Assembly: GCA_027625915.1 (NCBI GenBank)
Contig: JANTQA010000033.1
Location: forward strand, 1,984,001-2,048,000
Source: Anaeramoeba flamelloides
Taxonomy: Eukaryota; Metamonada; Anaeramoebidae
Length of the DNA stretch: 64,000 nucleotides
Direction of reading: 5' to 3'
Program-made: the position numbers and the translations under genes
Shown here: positions 26,091-37,843 of the stretch, piece after piece
Position numbering within the stretch: the stretch's first letter is position 1
Layout: each line of letters opens with the position of its first letter
Notes under the pieces: model-generated
The model's input: the letters and a program-made list of their open reading frames with translations, nothing else
Told to the model about the DNA's origin: nothing
The model's database searches: none

Positions 26091-26288
26091 CAGTCAGTTT
26101 CACTTTTAAGGCACAAACTATCAACGAAATTTAAGGCACAAAAAAAATCTCAAATTAAAGCACAAAATTCAAATTCTAGTAAAAATAAATTGTAAAAAAA
26201 AAAATTCCAAATTTTGTGCCTTAATTTGAGATTTTTTTTGTACTTTAAATTTCGTTGAAAGTTTGTGCCTTAAAAGTGAAACTGACTG
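26091..26288 (+). mobile_element. MITE family B, copy 2
   Basis: 198 bp, with clean ends CAGTCAGTTTCAC and GTGAAACTGACTG between TA sites. This is the best preserved copy, with arms that are almost perfectly complementary. It lies 58 bp before family A copy 2, and a family B remnant also lies next to family A copy 1 at 2188, so the two families neighbour each other twice. Confidence 0.88.
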
Positions 26289-26346
26289 TAATATTTTTAA
26301 AGAAAAGCTATTATATGTATAAAAATATTGACTAAATCTTAGATAA

Positions 26347-26775
26347 CCATTGTGGAAAAAAAGTGAAAAAGGAAAAAAAGTGAAACATGGTTTTTAATTG
26401 GGAAACATTACTGAAAATGAAAAGTAAAATCAATAAAAAGAAGAAATCAATTGATTTCAAACAATAACCCATTATATTATTTTCAATCAACCCTACAAAT
26501 ACAATTTAAATCTACTTTATTATCGAAATTGTTCAATAGTTTTGGAGATCGCAAAATAATCAATTTTTTGAAAAAATTTTAAATAATTGATCAATCAAAG
26601 TAGGTTTCATAGCAAAAGATAATATTAAAAACGGTTATTATGCTGAATAGTTCGTTATGTCTTTATTTATTTATTTATTCTTTTTTTAATTGATTTTACT
26701 TTTCATTTTCTGTAATGTTCCCAATTAAAAACCGTGTTTCACTTTTTTTCCTGTTTCACTTTTTTTCCACAATGG
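26347..26775 (+). mobile_element. MITE family A, copy 2
   Basis: 429 bp, starting CCATTGTGGAAAAAAAGTGA and ending in the inverse CCACAATGG, with a direct TAA on both sides. The interior matches copy 1 at 1737 ('acattactgaaaatgaaaag', 'cattatattattttcaatca'). It has no open frame. Confidence 0.88.
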
Positions 26776-28106
26776 TAAGATAAAAAATCTCCATAATTCA
26801 AGAGTTTTGGAAGTGCAGTAGAGTTTCTAGGTTTTTTTTTTAATTCCAGATATAAACTGAAAAAATAAGAGATTTTCGGTTTATTTCTTAAATTAAAAAT
26901 AATCTAACAGTTGTTTTCCAGAACACAAACAGATAAAGAATTAGCTTTACTTTTAGTCAATTCTTTTAAATTCTAGAAAAGTTAACAGTGGTTTTTTTTT
27001 TTTTTTTTTTGCAATTTGGGAAATAAACTGAAAATCTTGTAAAATTTTCTGTTTTTTTCTTAAATTTAAAAAAAAACCTAAGGTTTAGTACCATATGGTA
27101 CCACTTTTTTTTTTAATTCAAAAAATAAAAAGAAAATTTGAGGATTTTTCTTTTTTTTTTTCATAATTAAAAAAAAAAAAAAAACAGCGAATATGAAGTA
27201 ATTTTCATTCATCATCTCTCCTTATTAACAACAAAACAATAAAAAAAAATGTACATGTAGGTCAAGTATACTATTAGAAAAAAATAATGTTTATAATTCT
27301 ATCCCAGAATTTTCATTGGATGATTCATATAATAAAAATTTATTTTAATAAGAATTACAAAAATAAAAAAAAAAACTAGATTGTTTTTTTTAATCATTGA
27401 TAATACAATATTTTTACTCGCTAACAACAATTTTTAGATTTTTTGGGGAATATTTTGACAAATATATCTTAAAATAAATACGATAGTCATTGATTCAATA
27501 AGTTATAATATAAAATTAAATTTGGGATTGCCAATTAACAAATAGATCCACTAACAATAATGATTTTTCATGAACTAAAAAAAAAAAAATGCCCCAATTT
27601 TAGTTGAAATCCCTTGGATGATAGAATACGATTCAATGACCATCACAAAAAAAAAAAAAAATAAAATAAAAATCTATTTTCTTCAACATTGTCACATGTT
27701 TATTATATTTAAGAATCATTACACCCTTCTCTGATTATAAGTTTATATAACCTGGTTTACTCAAAAATATTAAGGTTGGTGTTTAGCGGGGAATTATTAT
27801 TTTGGGGCATTTTAAGGGTAAATTTTGGATTTGGTTCCAAAAAAGTTTTTGACCAAAATTGCATAATTCAGAGCAAAAACACCTTTAATTTTTAAAAATA
27901 TAAACCATTTATATTGACTTTATATTCTTAAAGTCAAAAAATTAAAAACTTTAAAGAAAAGAAATATATAAATAATGATCAAATTCCGATCCCGCTTAAT
28001 CCATATTAAATAATTTTTAAACCTGGTGCTCTGAATAAATCGTTGGATCAATAACACATTAAAAGAATCAAGAAAAATAAAATCAAAAGGTAAAAAAAAA
28101 AAATCT
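26776..28106. other. Intergenic with repeated T-rich hairpin-like units
   Basis: Between about 26800 and 27110 the strings 'ctaggttttttttt', 'aataaactgaaaa' and 'ttttcggtttatttctta' recur in direct and inverted form, recalling the palindrome-rich stretch at 48538-49330. No gene is seen. From 27110 on there are only AT-rich runs. Confidence 0.45.
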
Positions 28107-30027
28107 TTAATTATGTGAAGAATTTTTCTTATGAAGCTTTGATTGTTTTAAAATTTCTTTATATTTTTTTTCAGCGTTTAATATTATGGGCAATCTTTTT
28201 TCCCATTTTTTTTCATATTTGTCGATTTCTGTTACTTTTTTCAGGAGTTGCTTTTTATAAAGATTATTCCTCTGGGAAACCTTTTTCAATAACTCCATTA
28301 ATGATCCCAGCCTTTCTTCAACCTCGTCTTTTTCTTCGTCATTGTCCACTGTTTGGTCTCCAAAGAGTCCCACCAATTCCAACTCCTTAAATGTTGCATT
28401 TTTTTCATTAGGGTGCATCTCCGTATTTTGATTCAAATTTCCGTCTTGTCTGTTTTTTGATGACAATTGTTCTTGATTTTTCATTGTTGATGGGAACCTG
28501 GGATCTTGCGGATTAGACCAATAAAGGAGTGAATTCTGTAATTGCTGCAATTTGTTTGTTAAGATTCTACTTTTCATCGTCACGTTTTGTTTTTTTTTCT
28601 GATCGGGGCCAACCAATGAACCAAGCAATCTTTGAAGCAAAACTTCTGTATGAGCGCCCTGAATATTTTTTTGCTTTTCTGTTTGATCACTCAATTCTTC
28701 TGAATTTGATTCAACACTTTGTGTTGTGTTTCCATTACTGTTGAAATATATCTCACCTGGTTTTGGTATCCTGTTAAACCCTTCTTTCTCCAAATTCTTT
28801 ATTAAAATAATAGTTTGTAATTAATAAAAAAAGTAAAAAAAAAAAAAAAAACAAAATAATCAAAAATCTTTTGCTGAAAATAAAAAAAAAACTCAACACA
28901 AAAATAATATTTCTACTTACAGTCGGCTGACAAAACTGATAAGTCTCTTCAGTAAATGGTTCAAAATATTGGTCCATAAAATCCCAAACTTTTGAAGGCT
29001 TTGTGCGTGTTGAGAGAAAATCGTTGTCATCACTCGCGATTTCATTCTCGTCAGAATCGAAAAATGTTATTGAATTGAGGATCTTCTTTTCTTCGGTATT
29101 ATATTCAAGCCTTTCCAAATTGAAAGGGTTTTGCATATCTAAAGGTTTGGGTGCCTTAACCTTAAATAAGTCCATTTTCTTGTTCGATTTTTTATTTTTC
29201 TTTTTGAGATTGTTTTCAATTCTTTTTTTTTTTTTTATTTGTGTTATTTGTTTCTTTGTCTCTGTGAGTTGGACGGTTTCTTGTGAAAGGCTTGGTTCTA
29301 AGTCGGGTTTTCTTTTCCTTGTTTCATTTTTTATTATTGTGTCTTCAATTATAAATTTAAAGGTTTCTTTTGTTTCTTTTTTCAGTTTTGGTTTCTTTGT
29401 TTGATCTTTTTGTTGGAAAGTATTTCCCTTTTCTTGAAGAAAGCACTTTGGGCTGAGTGGTTTTGATTGTTTCTGTAGAAAATCTGTGATTAATGTGTTT
29501 TTTGTTTTGTGCTTGGTTAACACATGGCTTTTCTTCCTCGTCCTCTTTCTGTTTCCGCGGTGGCCTATTTTTTGATTTTCTTTTTCTTTTTTCTTGTTTT
29601 TCTGAACAATTTTTGGATCTTGTGTTCTTTTCTTTTCTCTTTCCAAGTTTTTTCTTTGTAAAAATGAGTTTTCGTTTTGTGGATTCTTTTGTTTTTGAAT
29701 AGGTAAAGAGTTGTGCTGTGGAAAATACGCTTGTAATTTTTGTTTGCTTGTTTGAATTCCTTTTTTTTCTTTTTGGTACCCTTCTAATAAGATCTCTAAC
29801 TCATTTTCCTTTTTAAATAAATCTCTTAAAATAAAAAATAATTTGTCAGAATTGCTTTGGGGTTTTTTTGTTTTTTTTTGGTTATTAGTGATCGAAGAGC
29901 CAAAAACACTGATATATTTTGCTAATTCATTTTTTTTTTGTTGGTTCCTTGTTTTTCTTTGAGGTTTGGTATTTTGTTCATTATCACTTGTGTTCTGTCT
30001 GAGGAGTGGCTTGAGATTTAAAGTCAT
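28107..30027 (-). CDS. TADA3: TADA3/Ngg1-like SAGA adaptor subunit
   Basis: Two exons on the minus strand, 30027-28921 and 28796-28107, join in phase 0 through a consensus GTAAGT donor to give about 598 residues. The first about 230 residues are basic low-complexity sequence (K/R/Q/N). After the joint comes 'EVLLQRLLGSLV', like the 'GPLTQRLLQALIEEN' of human TADA3. Near the C-terminus lies 'TFKELELVGLFGDQ', an acidic stretch, and a coiled coil 'EERLGSLMELLKKVSQRN' with 'NNLYKKQLLKKV', matching the order of the conserved ADA3 region (IGLL, acid, LRKRQAELKALSAHNRTKK). ADA3 links the Gcn5 acetyltransferase module inside SAGA/ATAC complexes in the nucleus. The call rests on this C-terminal pattern and the overall layout; a different coiled-coil nuclear protein is possible. 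Confidence 0.66.
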
Positions 30028-33000
30028 CAAAATTGTTTTTTTAAATCAAAGTTTGAAACGATAAAAAATAATTGTATTTTTGAAAAAATTAAATTCTGGC
30101 TTATTGTGTAAAATTTGCGACCCTTTTCTATTCTTGATGATGGTTGTTTGTTGGGAAAATATTTTTGTATTTTTTATCAAGTTTTGAGGAATTTGTAAAT
30201 AACCGTTATTTTAACGTATAGAATTTTTTATCGATAAAATTTTTTACCAATTTTTATTTTATCGCTATTTATTTTAATTCTTATTAATTTAGATTATTGA
30301 AATGTTTTTCATTTTTGTATAAAGCCCAGAGCATTGTTGATTATTTGAGAACAAAAAAAAAAGGTTTTAATATAATTACTTTAATAAGGGAATAAATCTT
30401 TTAATGAGATAAAATAAAAATTTAAAAATTAATAAATTTAGAGTTGATCCTTAGTTGTAATAACATTTAAAAATGAAAATGTCTCTCAAAGGGGATGTTT
30501 TATACCATTTTGATTGGTATTTTTCAATTAATTTCATTAATTTTATACAGAAAAAGATTAGATTGTTCCACAAGATTTTAACTTTTTTCTGATTTGACAA
30601 AAAATTAACAAATCATTAGGTTAATTGAATTTAAGATATTATCTATAGAATCCATTTTGAAGGTATGTTCCCGTTGGTGATTTGTTGAAATTGGGACTAA
30701 CAACAAAACCTTAAAGTCCATTATATCAAGTGTCCCGAAATTTATGTTTAACTAAAATTTTCACTATTATAAGAAAACAAATTTCACAATTTTTTAGAAA
30801 GAAAACTTTTTTTAAATAACCGGAACTGTAATAAAAAAACCACGGTTAGAAAATATTTTATTTATTTATTTTTGTCCTTTTTCACAACATATAGTAGTGA
30901 AAAAAATCCCTGAAAAGATTTTTAATTGTTAATATTAGGAAAATTGTTCTAATATTTCCTTTATTTAAAATAAAATCCCTTTTTTTTTAAGAATCAAACA
31001 TTTAAATTCTAACTCACCGCTTATTTGATTGCTGATTGATGAAATTACACTCATCAAAACACCATTCAATCAATCAAAAAACAAGAATAAAAATAACCAT
31101 TTTCCAAATTTCTAGCCAACCTCTCTACATTCAATAGTTTTTAAAAAAGTTGCTCTACCTATGTTATTCAAATAATTACTTGATTATATAAATATATAGC
31201 TCATTTTAATTAAATTTGGGTAGGTTTATTACGCTGTTTATAAAAAAAGAATATTTATTTATTACAAGGATTTGATTGAAAAAAAAAAAAATAAATTTAC
31301 AACTATTTTCCTAATATTAAAAATTAAAAATCTAGTAAGGGATTTTTTTCATGTCATGGATTTTTTTCACTACTATTATATTAGAATTCCATTGAAGTTT
31401 CCCAGTTTTGGAGTTTTTAATTTTTTCATTTTTATCCAAATAAAAAAAAATTACTACAAAAATAAAAAAAATATCTTCAATTTAATAGAGGAACAGAATC
31501 AAATATATAACGCCAAATTTGTTGAAACGCCAATGAATTATTATTGATCAATAAAATGAATAAACATTATCAATGAATTTTATATGATTTTATTATTTAA
31601 ATAAACCCAAATTTTCCCATATTTCAAGCTTTTGAAAAAAGAATAATTCCTGATCTAACAAAATAGATTACTTTACTTGAAAAAAAAAAATAAAATAAAA
31701 ATAAAAGAAAATAAGCAAAAGAATGATTAAAAGAATGATAATAATAGATATTATTTCAATATTTTAGAAGAACAAAGTATTTTATAATTATTATTTAAAG
31801 TTATTTTAACTGAACATTTAATTTGCAAATACAGTTAACTTACCATAAGAAAAGGAAATGTATGTTTAAAATCAAATATTTCACAATTATTAAAAAATGA
31901 GAATCATTTCAAACTGTCACAATTTAAAATCATTCCATTCGTATCATTCTCTTTAACTTTGTTTTGAAAAAAAAAAAAAAAAAAAAAACAATTAACCATT
32001 TCTCGCAACGCCACACTATTAAAAAATGATCAGTGTTTTCTATTTAATTTCTATATCTTCTTATTTGAAAAAAAAAAAAATGACACAATTTATTTATTTT
32101 TTTTTTATTTTAAAGTAAGATCTTTTCAAATGATTAGTTATTATACTGAATTTTTGAAGAGTTAAAATTGAGCACAAATCAAATATATTGATGTTTTAAA
32201 TCTAGATTTTTGATTGTTTTTATTATTATGGAATTTTTTTTTGTAGTAAAATGTGGAGCGTTATGGAGAGCTAATGTTTTTTATTTGTAAAAAAAGAGAG
32301 AATCTATTATACCTTCAAGATATAGACTTTTATTGAAATTTAAGACCTAAAAAATCTCAAAATAAGGCTTATTTTTTGTTTTTTTACATAAATTATTTTT
32401 TTTTGAATTCAAATTCAATATTTAAATTTGAGAATTAGATTATATCTTAATTTGAGTTCAAAATTTATACCAAAAAATTGGGACTAACATTTTCGTATAA
32501 TCTTGGATTTTATTCTATGTCTTTACACTCTTATATAACAAAATACATTTCAAGATTTTATAATTCAGTACTTCATTGTATCAATGATTACATATTACTT
32601 TTTTTAGTTCAATTATTATCTTCTGAATATCATTTGTTTTTATTAATTGTTATTTAATTCTATTTTAAGATTTTTTCTATTAATCCTGAATTAAATATGA
32701 AAATACTATTTTTTTATATTTGTTGAATTTACAAGATTTTAAATTTTGAATTCAATTTATAAATCAGAATTGCAGTGTTCTTGCTTATATTACATAGTTC
32801 AGTAATAAATAAATTAATCAAAGTATTTAAATAATTGAAATTTTTTAATTCAAAAAATAAAATTTTGAACCCGATATATTAATTATCTTTATATAAACAG
32901 TTTTTAAATACATTTTCAAATTTTTATTAAGAAAATTGTGCTAAAATATTTTTTCTTGTAGTAAGTTTATTTTTTTTTTAATTTCTATTTAAATTATAAA

Positions 33001-35013
33001 TTATATCTAAATAAATACCCAAAAAATTAACACATTTATTAATTTTAATTTTTATTAGTATTATTTTTTTCTCTTTGAAAAGAATTTTTTTTTTATCATT
33101 AAAAAATATAAAAAGAAAAAGAATAATAATAAGAGTTCTGGTCCGAATTAAGAAAATAGATATTTAAGAATAGGAATGGCGATGAAAAATAGTTTTCTTC
33201 ATTCAAACTTGGGTTGCTTATAAGGAGTTAATTTCTTGTGTATATAAACTATTTTTCAGTCAAAGGGGCCCAGTTATAATGGTTAAATACGTGTGTCTAA
33301 AGTGTTTGCATCGATATTAGAAGAAAAATTTTATTTTGGAAATTTTCAAAATTGAAATCTTTTTACCACATTTTTGTAGATTTTTATTTTTCGATTTTTT
33401 TTTAAAACATCATTCAGTTGTAAAATTTTTTTCTATTGCAAGATCAATAGTAACTTAGTAAAAATGTGCTATTCTAAAGTCATTGAAACCATGTAACGAT
33501 CGTTAAGAATCATATTGATTTCTATTGGAATTCTATTAGATCTTTTATCCTAATATTTGTTTAATAAATGTGAAAATTTTCACTTCTTTTTAATCCCCTT
33601 TTTCAAATAGAGACCACAAATACCAACACACTTCGTTTAGGGACTAGATTTGTAAAAGAAAAGTCTGAAAAATGAAATGAAAAATATTTCTTATTTATTA
33701 TTCATATACCAATAGAATTTCAAAACGAACATTGTTGTTTTTCTCAATAGGGTCTGAAGAATTTGAGTTTTTCAATTTTTAAGAAAATTTATTGATTAAT
33801 TAGTTTTCTTTCAGACATATTTCAACAATTCTTTGATGCTTATTATTCTATTTATTTCTTATTAGTTCTTCATTGGTCAATTATATAAAATAATTGTTAT
33901 TTGAAAAACAATGTTGGGCTACTTTGACTGAAACAGAGTTTAGTAACAATTCTTTGCAACTGGATCAATTTTTTTCATATACAACATTATGATAACCGGG
34001 TTGTAAAATGGTTACAATTTTGAAAATTTTCAACATAAAATTAAACACATAACAATTTATTCAATAGGTCATTCATATATTAAAACTTTTTTTTAACCAC
34101 TTTAATTTGTTATTTATTTCTATTTTTCTTGTCTTTTTTTAATTTCTTTTTTTTTTTTATTATTTATTTTAAAGAAAGGCACTCCTATGAATGAAATTCT
34201 TACCTAGATTATGTCTAAGTTAAAAAACTCAAAATAGAAGTTGATTATTCCTCGAGTATATGTGTAATTTTATTCAATCACCTCTCCCAATTAACAGCAA
34301 TAAAAAAATAAATTGAAATCATTTTAAAAACACTATTTTCACCTGGTTTCATCTTAAAAATGGTAATGATCTTTTTTTTTCTTGATTTTATTAAGAATTA
34401 AAATATTTTTAAAGTTTTAAAATTTAAAAAAGTTTGTTCTATTTTTTTAAAAAAAAAATTCTTTCCTTCACAATTAAAACTCTACACTGCTATTAAAGGC
34501 TGACATTTCATTTTTTTTTAAACAGAAAACTATTAAAAAGTTTTAATTCTGAAAAATATTTCACTTTTTAAAATGTAAAACCTGAAAATTTTTTTTTAAA
34601 TTCCATAAATTTTAATTTGGCCTTCATGGTTTAAAGAAAGATAAAATAATTCTTTATATTTAAATTAAATTTTTTATTTGTAAAATTTAGTTTGACGCTT
34701 TTAAAAGTTTTATATTAAACAACATAAAAACATTTACCCATGATCTTTCAATTAAACAATGGGTAATACAAAAATATGTGTATTTAAAATAAATAAAATA
34801 TGCTATAAAAGATCTCTTTTGGAAGATATAGCAATTCTACTTAATAATATTTTAATATAAATATTTGATAATTTATTTTAAAATAAATATTTTTTATTGA
34901 TTTTATAATAAAATAATTGAATAAAAATATATTAAACATATCAATCACTCTAATATTTGATTATATAATAATTTCATCCACATTTTTTGATAATGTCTTT
35001 TTATCAGTATTTA
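30028..35013. other. 5 kb intergenic region, mostly featureless
   Basis: No gene on either strand. It contains element F at 30892-31375 and a weak family B relic near 32325-32475 ('gaaatttaagacctaaaaaa', 'tcttaatttgagttcaaaat'). A short inverted pair around 'gaaaaatagtttt' sits at about 33184 and 33247. The remainder is AT-rich with long A and T runs. Confidence 0.5.
30892..31375. mobile_element. Inverted-repeat element F (484 bp)
   Basis: It starts 'tagtagtgaaaaaaatccc' and ends with the inverse 'ggatttttttcactacta'. The arms continue inwards through 'gatttttaattgttaatatt' on the left and its inverse on the right, about 75 bp in all. The right arm has an extra 18-19 bp copy of the 'ggatttttttca' segment. 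A TA step lies on each side. It has no coding capacity (a frame at 31272 is made of the arm itself) and no second copy in the window. Confidence 0.68.
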
Positions 35014-36055
35014 AACTCAATTCCAAAAAATGGGACACAAAAAAAAATTACATTAATAAAAATATACTCATAAATACATGATATTTGAACATTAAAATAA
35101 TAAAAGACCCAAAAATATTTAATTAATACTATTTATATATTTTATAGTAAATTTAAAATTCAATTCGAAAAATAAAAAAGAAAAAATAAAAAAAAGTGTG
35201 CCCCTATTTTTGGAACACGGTTACCAAAAAATACATTTTTATTGAAAGAAAAATTCATAAAAACTATTAATAGATTCAGCTTTTCTTTTGATAACTAAAT
35301 TTATCCTTTTAAATATAAATATATATATAGTTTACTAATTTACTAAGGTTTCCCAACTCAAAGTATTTCATACATTAGTGAAAATTTGAAAAATTCTTCT
35401 TCGTTTTTTGGTTACAATTTTTCAGTTTAGTATCCATAAATTCCCAATTGGATTTAAATTTGTGGAATTGGGGGTCAAGGGTCCAGAACATTACATCCCC
35501 GATTTAAGTAAGTTTGGGTTTTTTTTTGAGGTATGTGGACAAGCTCCATCCTTTTGGAAAATCCATTTCAACTCACTATATTTTGAATTAGCGAGTTGAA
35601 TTTTCTTTGATTTTTTTGATAATATCATTAATATTACATTCAGTATTCACACTTCCATTAATAATAATAAGGTCTGTTTGTAGGCCATGTGTCCTAGCAC
35701 ACCATATCATGATTTTTTTTTCAAAAAAAATTTTTTCTTGATAAAAAAGAATCTTTTTTCTTTCTGAGAGAAAAAAAAAAAATTTTTTTTTGTGATCAGA
35801 ATGAAAACTTTTAAATTTCATTTTAAAGTGAGTTTGAGATTTTCGAAAAGTTTTGAAAAAAAAGAATACAAAAAAAATCAAAAAAATTTTTGAAAATCAA
35901 AAATCAAAAAATAATGAAAAAAAATGATAAATAATTAACTTTAAAATGGTTTACATTGATTGTTAATATCTAATGTTTCTATTTAAGAGTCAAATATCAC
36001 TTTTCTTGGAAATAAATTGATTTTGATGGTGTGCCCCAATTTTTGGAATTGAGTT
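35014..36055 (-). mobile_element. Decayed Tc1/mariner transposon
   Basis: 1,042 bp between inverted ends 'aactcaattccaaaaaatgg' (gacac) on the left and the inverse of 'gccccaatttttggaattga' (gtt) on the right, with TA on both sides. On the minus strand from about 35881 down to 35410 there is transposase-like sequence: 'IMIWCARTHGLQTDLIIING' followed by SVNT matches the Tc1 'VMVWGG...TPLVFIDGTVNS' block, and a later part reads 'GDVMFWTLDPQFHKFKSNWE', like the 'VLDWPAQSPDLNPIENLW' block. The catalytic Asp before the FQQD-type block and the later DPN are altered. In-frame stops interrupt it, and only about 170 bp precede the recognisable part, so the DNA-binding half is missing. A second right-type end (gtgtgcccctatttttggaa) lies inside at 35194. 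Confidence 0.78.
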
Positions 36056-36845
36056 TATAATATTTAATATCTCAACACTAGTATCATATTGTTATATTCC
36101 CCAAACTCCAAATTTGATTTTTTTAAATAAAACTCCAACAGCATTCAATTTGTTTATATAACATTTTTAGAAATAATTTTTGTAAACTTTGATTAACAAA
36201 AATTGTATTATAATTTTAAGCTACTCTTCATTTCCTTCATTTTTTTGAATAAATAAAATTGATCTTTTTTTATAAACTTAATTTCATAATAAATGGCCCA
36301 CCTTACATTTGAATAATGAATTGCTTTTGTATTGTTTTGAAGTTTTTCGTCTCACAATGAAAAGTTTGCAAATAAATCATTTTTTCTCTTTTTTATTTTT
36401 TCAAAAGTGTTTTGTTAAAATGGAAAATGAAAATGAAAAATTGGAAAGAAGTAACAGATGAATTAATGAAAAATATGGTTTCAAATATGAAAAAGAGATT
36501 AGATTTAGTTATTCAAATGGAAGGAGAATCGATAAATGGGTTTTTTTACTTTTTTAAATTTTCTATCTTTCATGTAATGTTTCTTTCAAAATAAATTTCC
36601 CAATTATTTTTAAAAGTTTTTTTTCTTTTTTTTTCTTTTATTTTTAGACAAAAAATAAATATCTCTTGAGTATAGTATTGAATATTAAAATCTAAATTTT
36701 TATATTATAATAGATAACTTCAATTATTAATAATATTTATATTTGAAATTTGATTTTTAATGGGACAATTATTATGAAAGATAGTTTATATCTGAAATAT
36801 TTTTCTTATTATTGTGAATCAACTATTTATTAAACATACTCTGAA

Positions 36846-36886
<41 letters not shown>

Positions 36887-37059
36887 GAATAATCACAGAC
36901 CCCGTCAATAAATTCACATAAAATTAAATCAATATTATTACAAAACTAACCAAAAAAAAACAAAAAAGATATGAAAACAAAATAAAAGTATAATTTTGAA
37001 AGTTTTTCTTAATTCTGGGTAATAATAAAAAAAAATTTAAAATCATGATTAAAATCTAT
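36056..37059. other. Intergenic, no gene seen
   Basis: AT-rich spacer downstream of the SF1-like gene with an AAT microsatellite at 36848-36896. A 60-residue frame at 36412 (KMKMKNWKEVTDELMK) has no recognisable relatives and no supporting exons; I do not call it a gene. Confidence 0.5.
36848..36896. repeat. (AAT)n microsatellite
   Basis: About 16 uninterrupted or nearly uninterrupted ATA/AAT trinucleotides in noncoding DNA. Confidence 0.95.
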
Positions 37060-37809
37060 TTAAATAAGAGCACCTTCTGTACCAGGTGGCTTTTCAGGAA
37101 GATATTTTGTCGAATTCATCATTCCAATAAAATTAGACATTGGTTGGTTATTAGTATTGTTTACTGAATTTAATGAATCCTTTTCAAGCCTTTGCTGTTG
37201 AAGATTTTGTTGGATCCGTTGCTGGATCCGTTGCTGGACTTGTTGTTGAAGAAGCCTTTGTTGCATGGTGTCATTGCTTTGAATAGTTTGTGGATTGTTT
37301 GTTGTTAACCCGTAATCAAAAGAGTTTTGAAATAGTGAATTGTTGTTGGATTGGAGTAAAAGCCTTCTTCTTTTCAATTCAATATTGTCAATTGAATCAT
37401 TTTTTTGGTTTGGTTGTGGCAACGAAGAAGAAGATGTATTTAAAGCGCCCGAGGAACCATTTTGTGTCGAAATGTTTGGAGTTAATGAATCGTTTGTATT
37501 TTTATTATGATAATAATTATACTTATTGCTATTGGTGTTTGTGTTATTATTTGTTTTTAAATTTTCTTTTTGATTTATATTTCCAATTGGGTTTGAAGTT
37601 TGATTGTTTTGGGTTGTCATTAATGAATTAAGATTTTGATTGTCTGTTTCATAAGAAAATTTCCGTATTCTCGAATTAGTATTATAATTATTATAATTTT
37701 CATTTTTGCCTCTATTTTGATAAAAAGTATTATTTTGGGTCATATTGTTCTGACTTATTTGTTGTTGTTGTTGTTGAAGTTGTTGTTGAAGGTGCTGTTG
37801 AAGTTGTCT

Positions 37810-37843
<34 letters not shown>

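Noticed and set aside
31272-31547. 91-residue frame rich in Lys, Phe and Tyr
   Set aside because: It starts in the right arm of inverted-repeat element F and shows only AT-rich codon content.
35408-35599. 63-residue plus-strand frame (MVTIFQFSIHKFP...)
   Set aside because: It is antisense to the transposase-like sequence of the Tc1/mariner relic; the minus strand carries the recognisable motifs.
36412-36594. 60-residue frame starting KMKMKNWKEVTDELMK as a possible exon
   Set aside because: No partner exon, no recognisable domain; flanked by AT-rich sequence on both sides.
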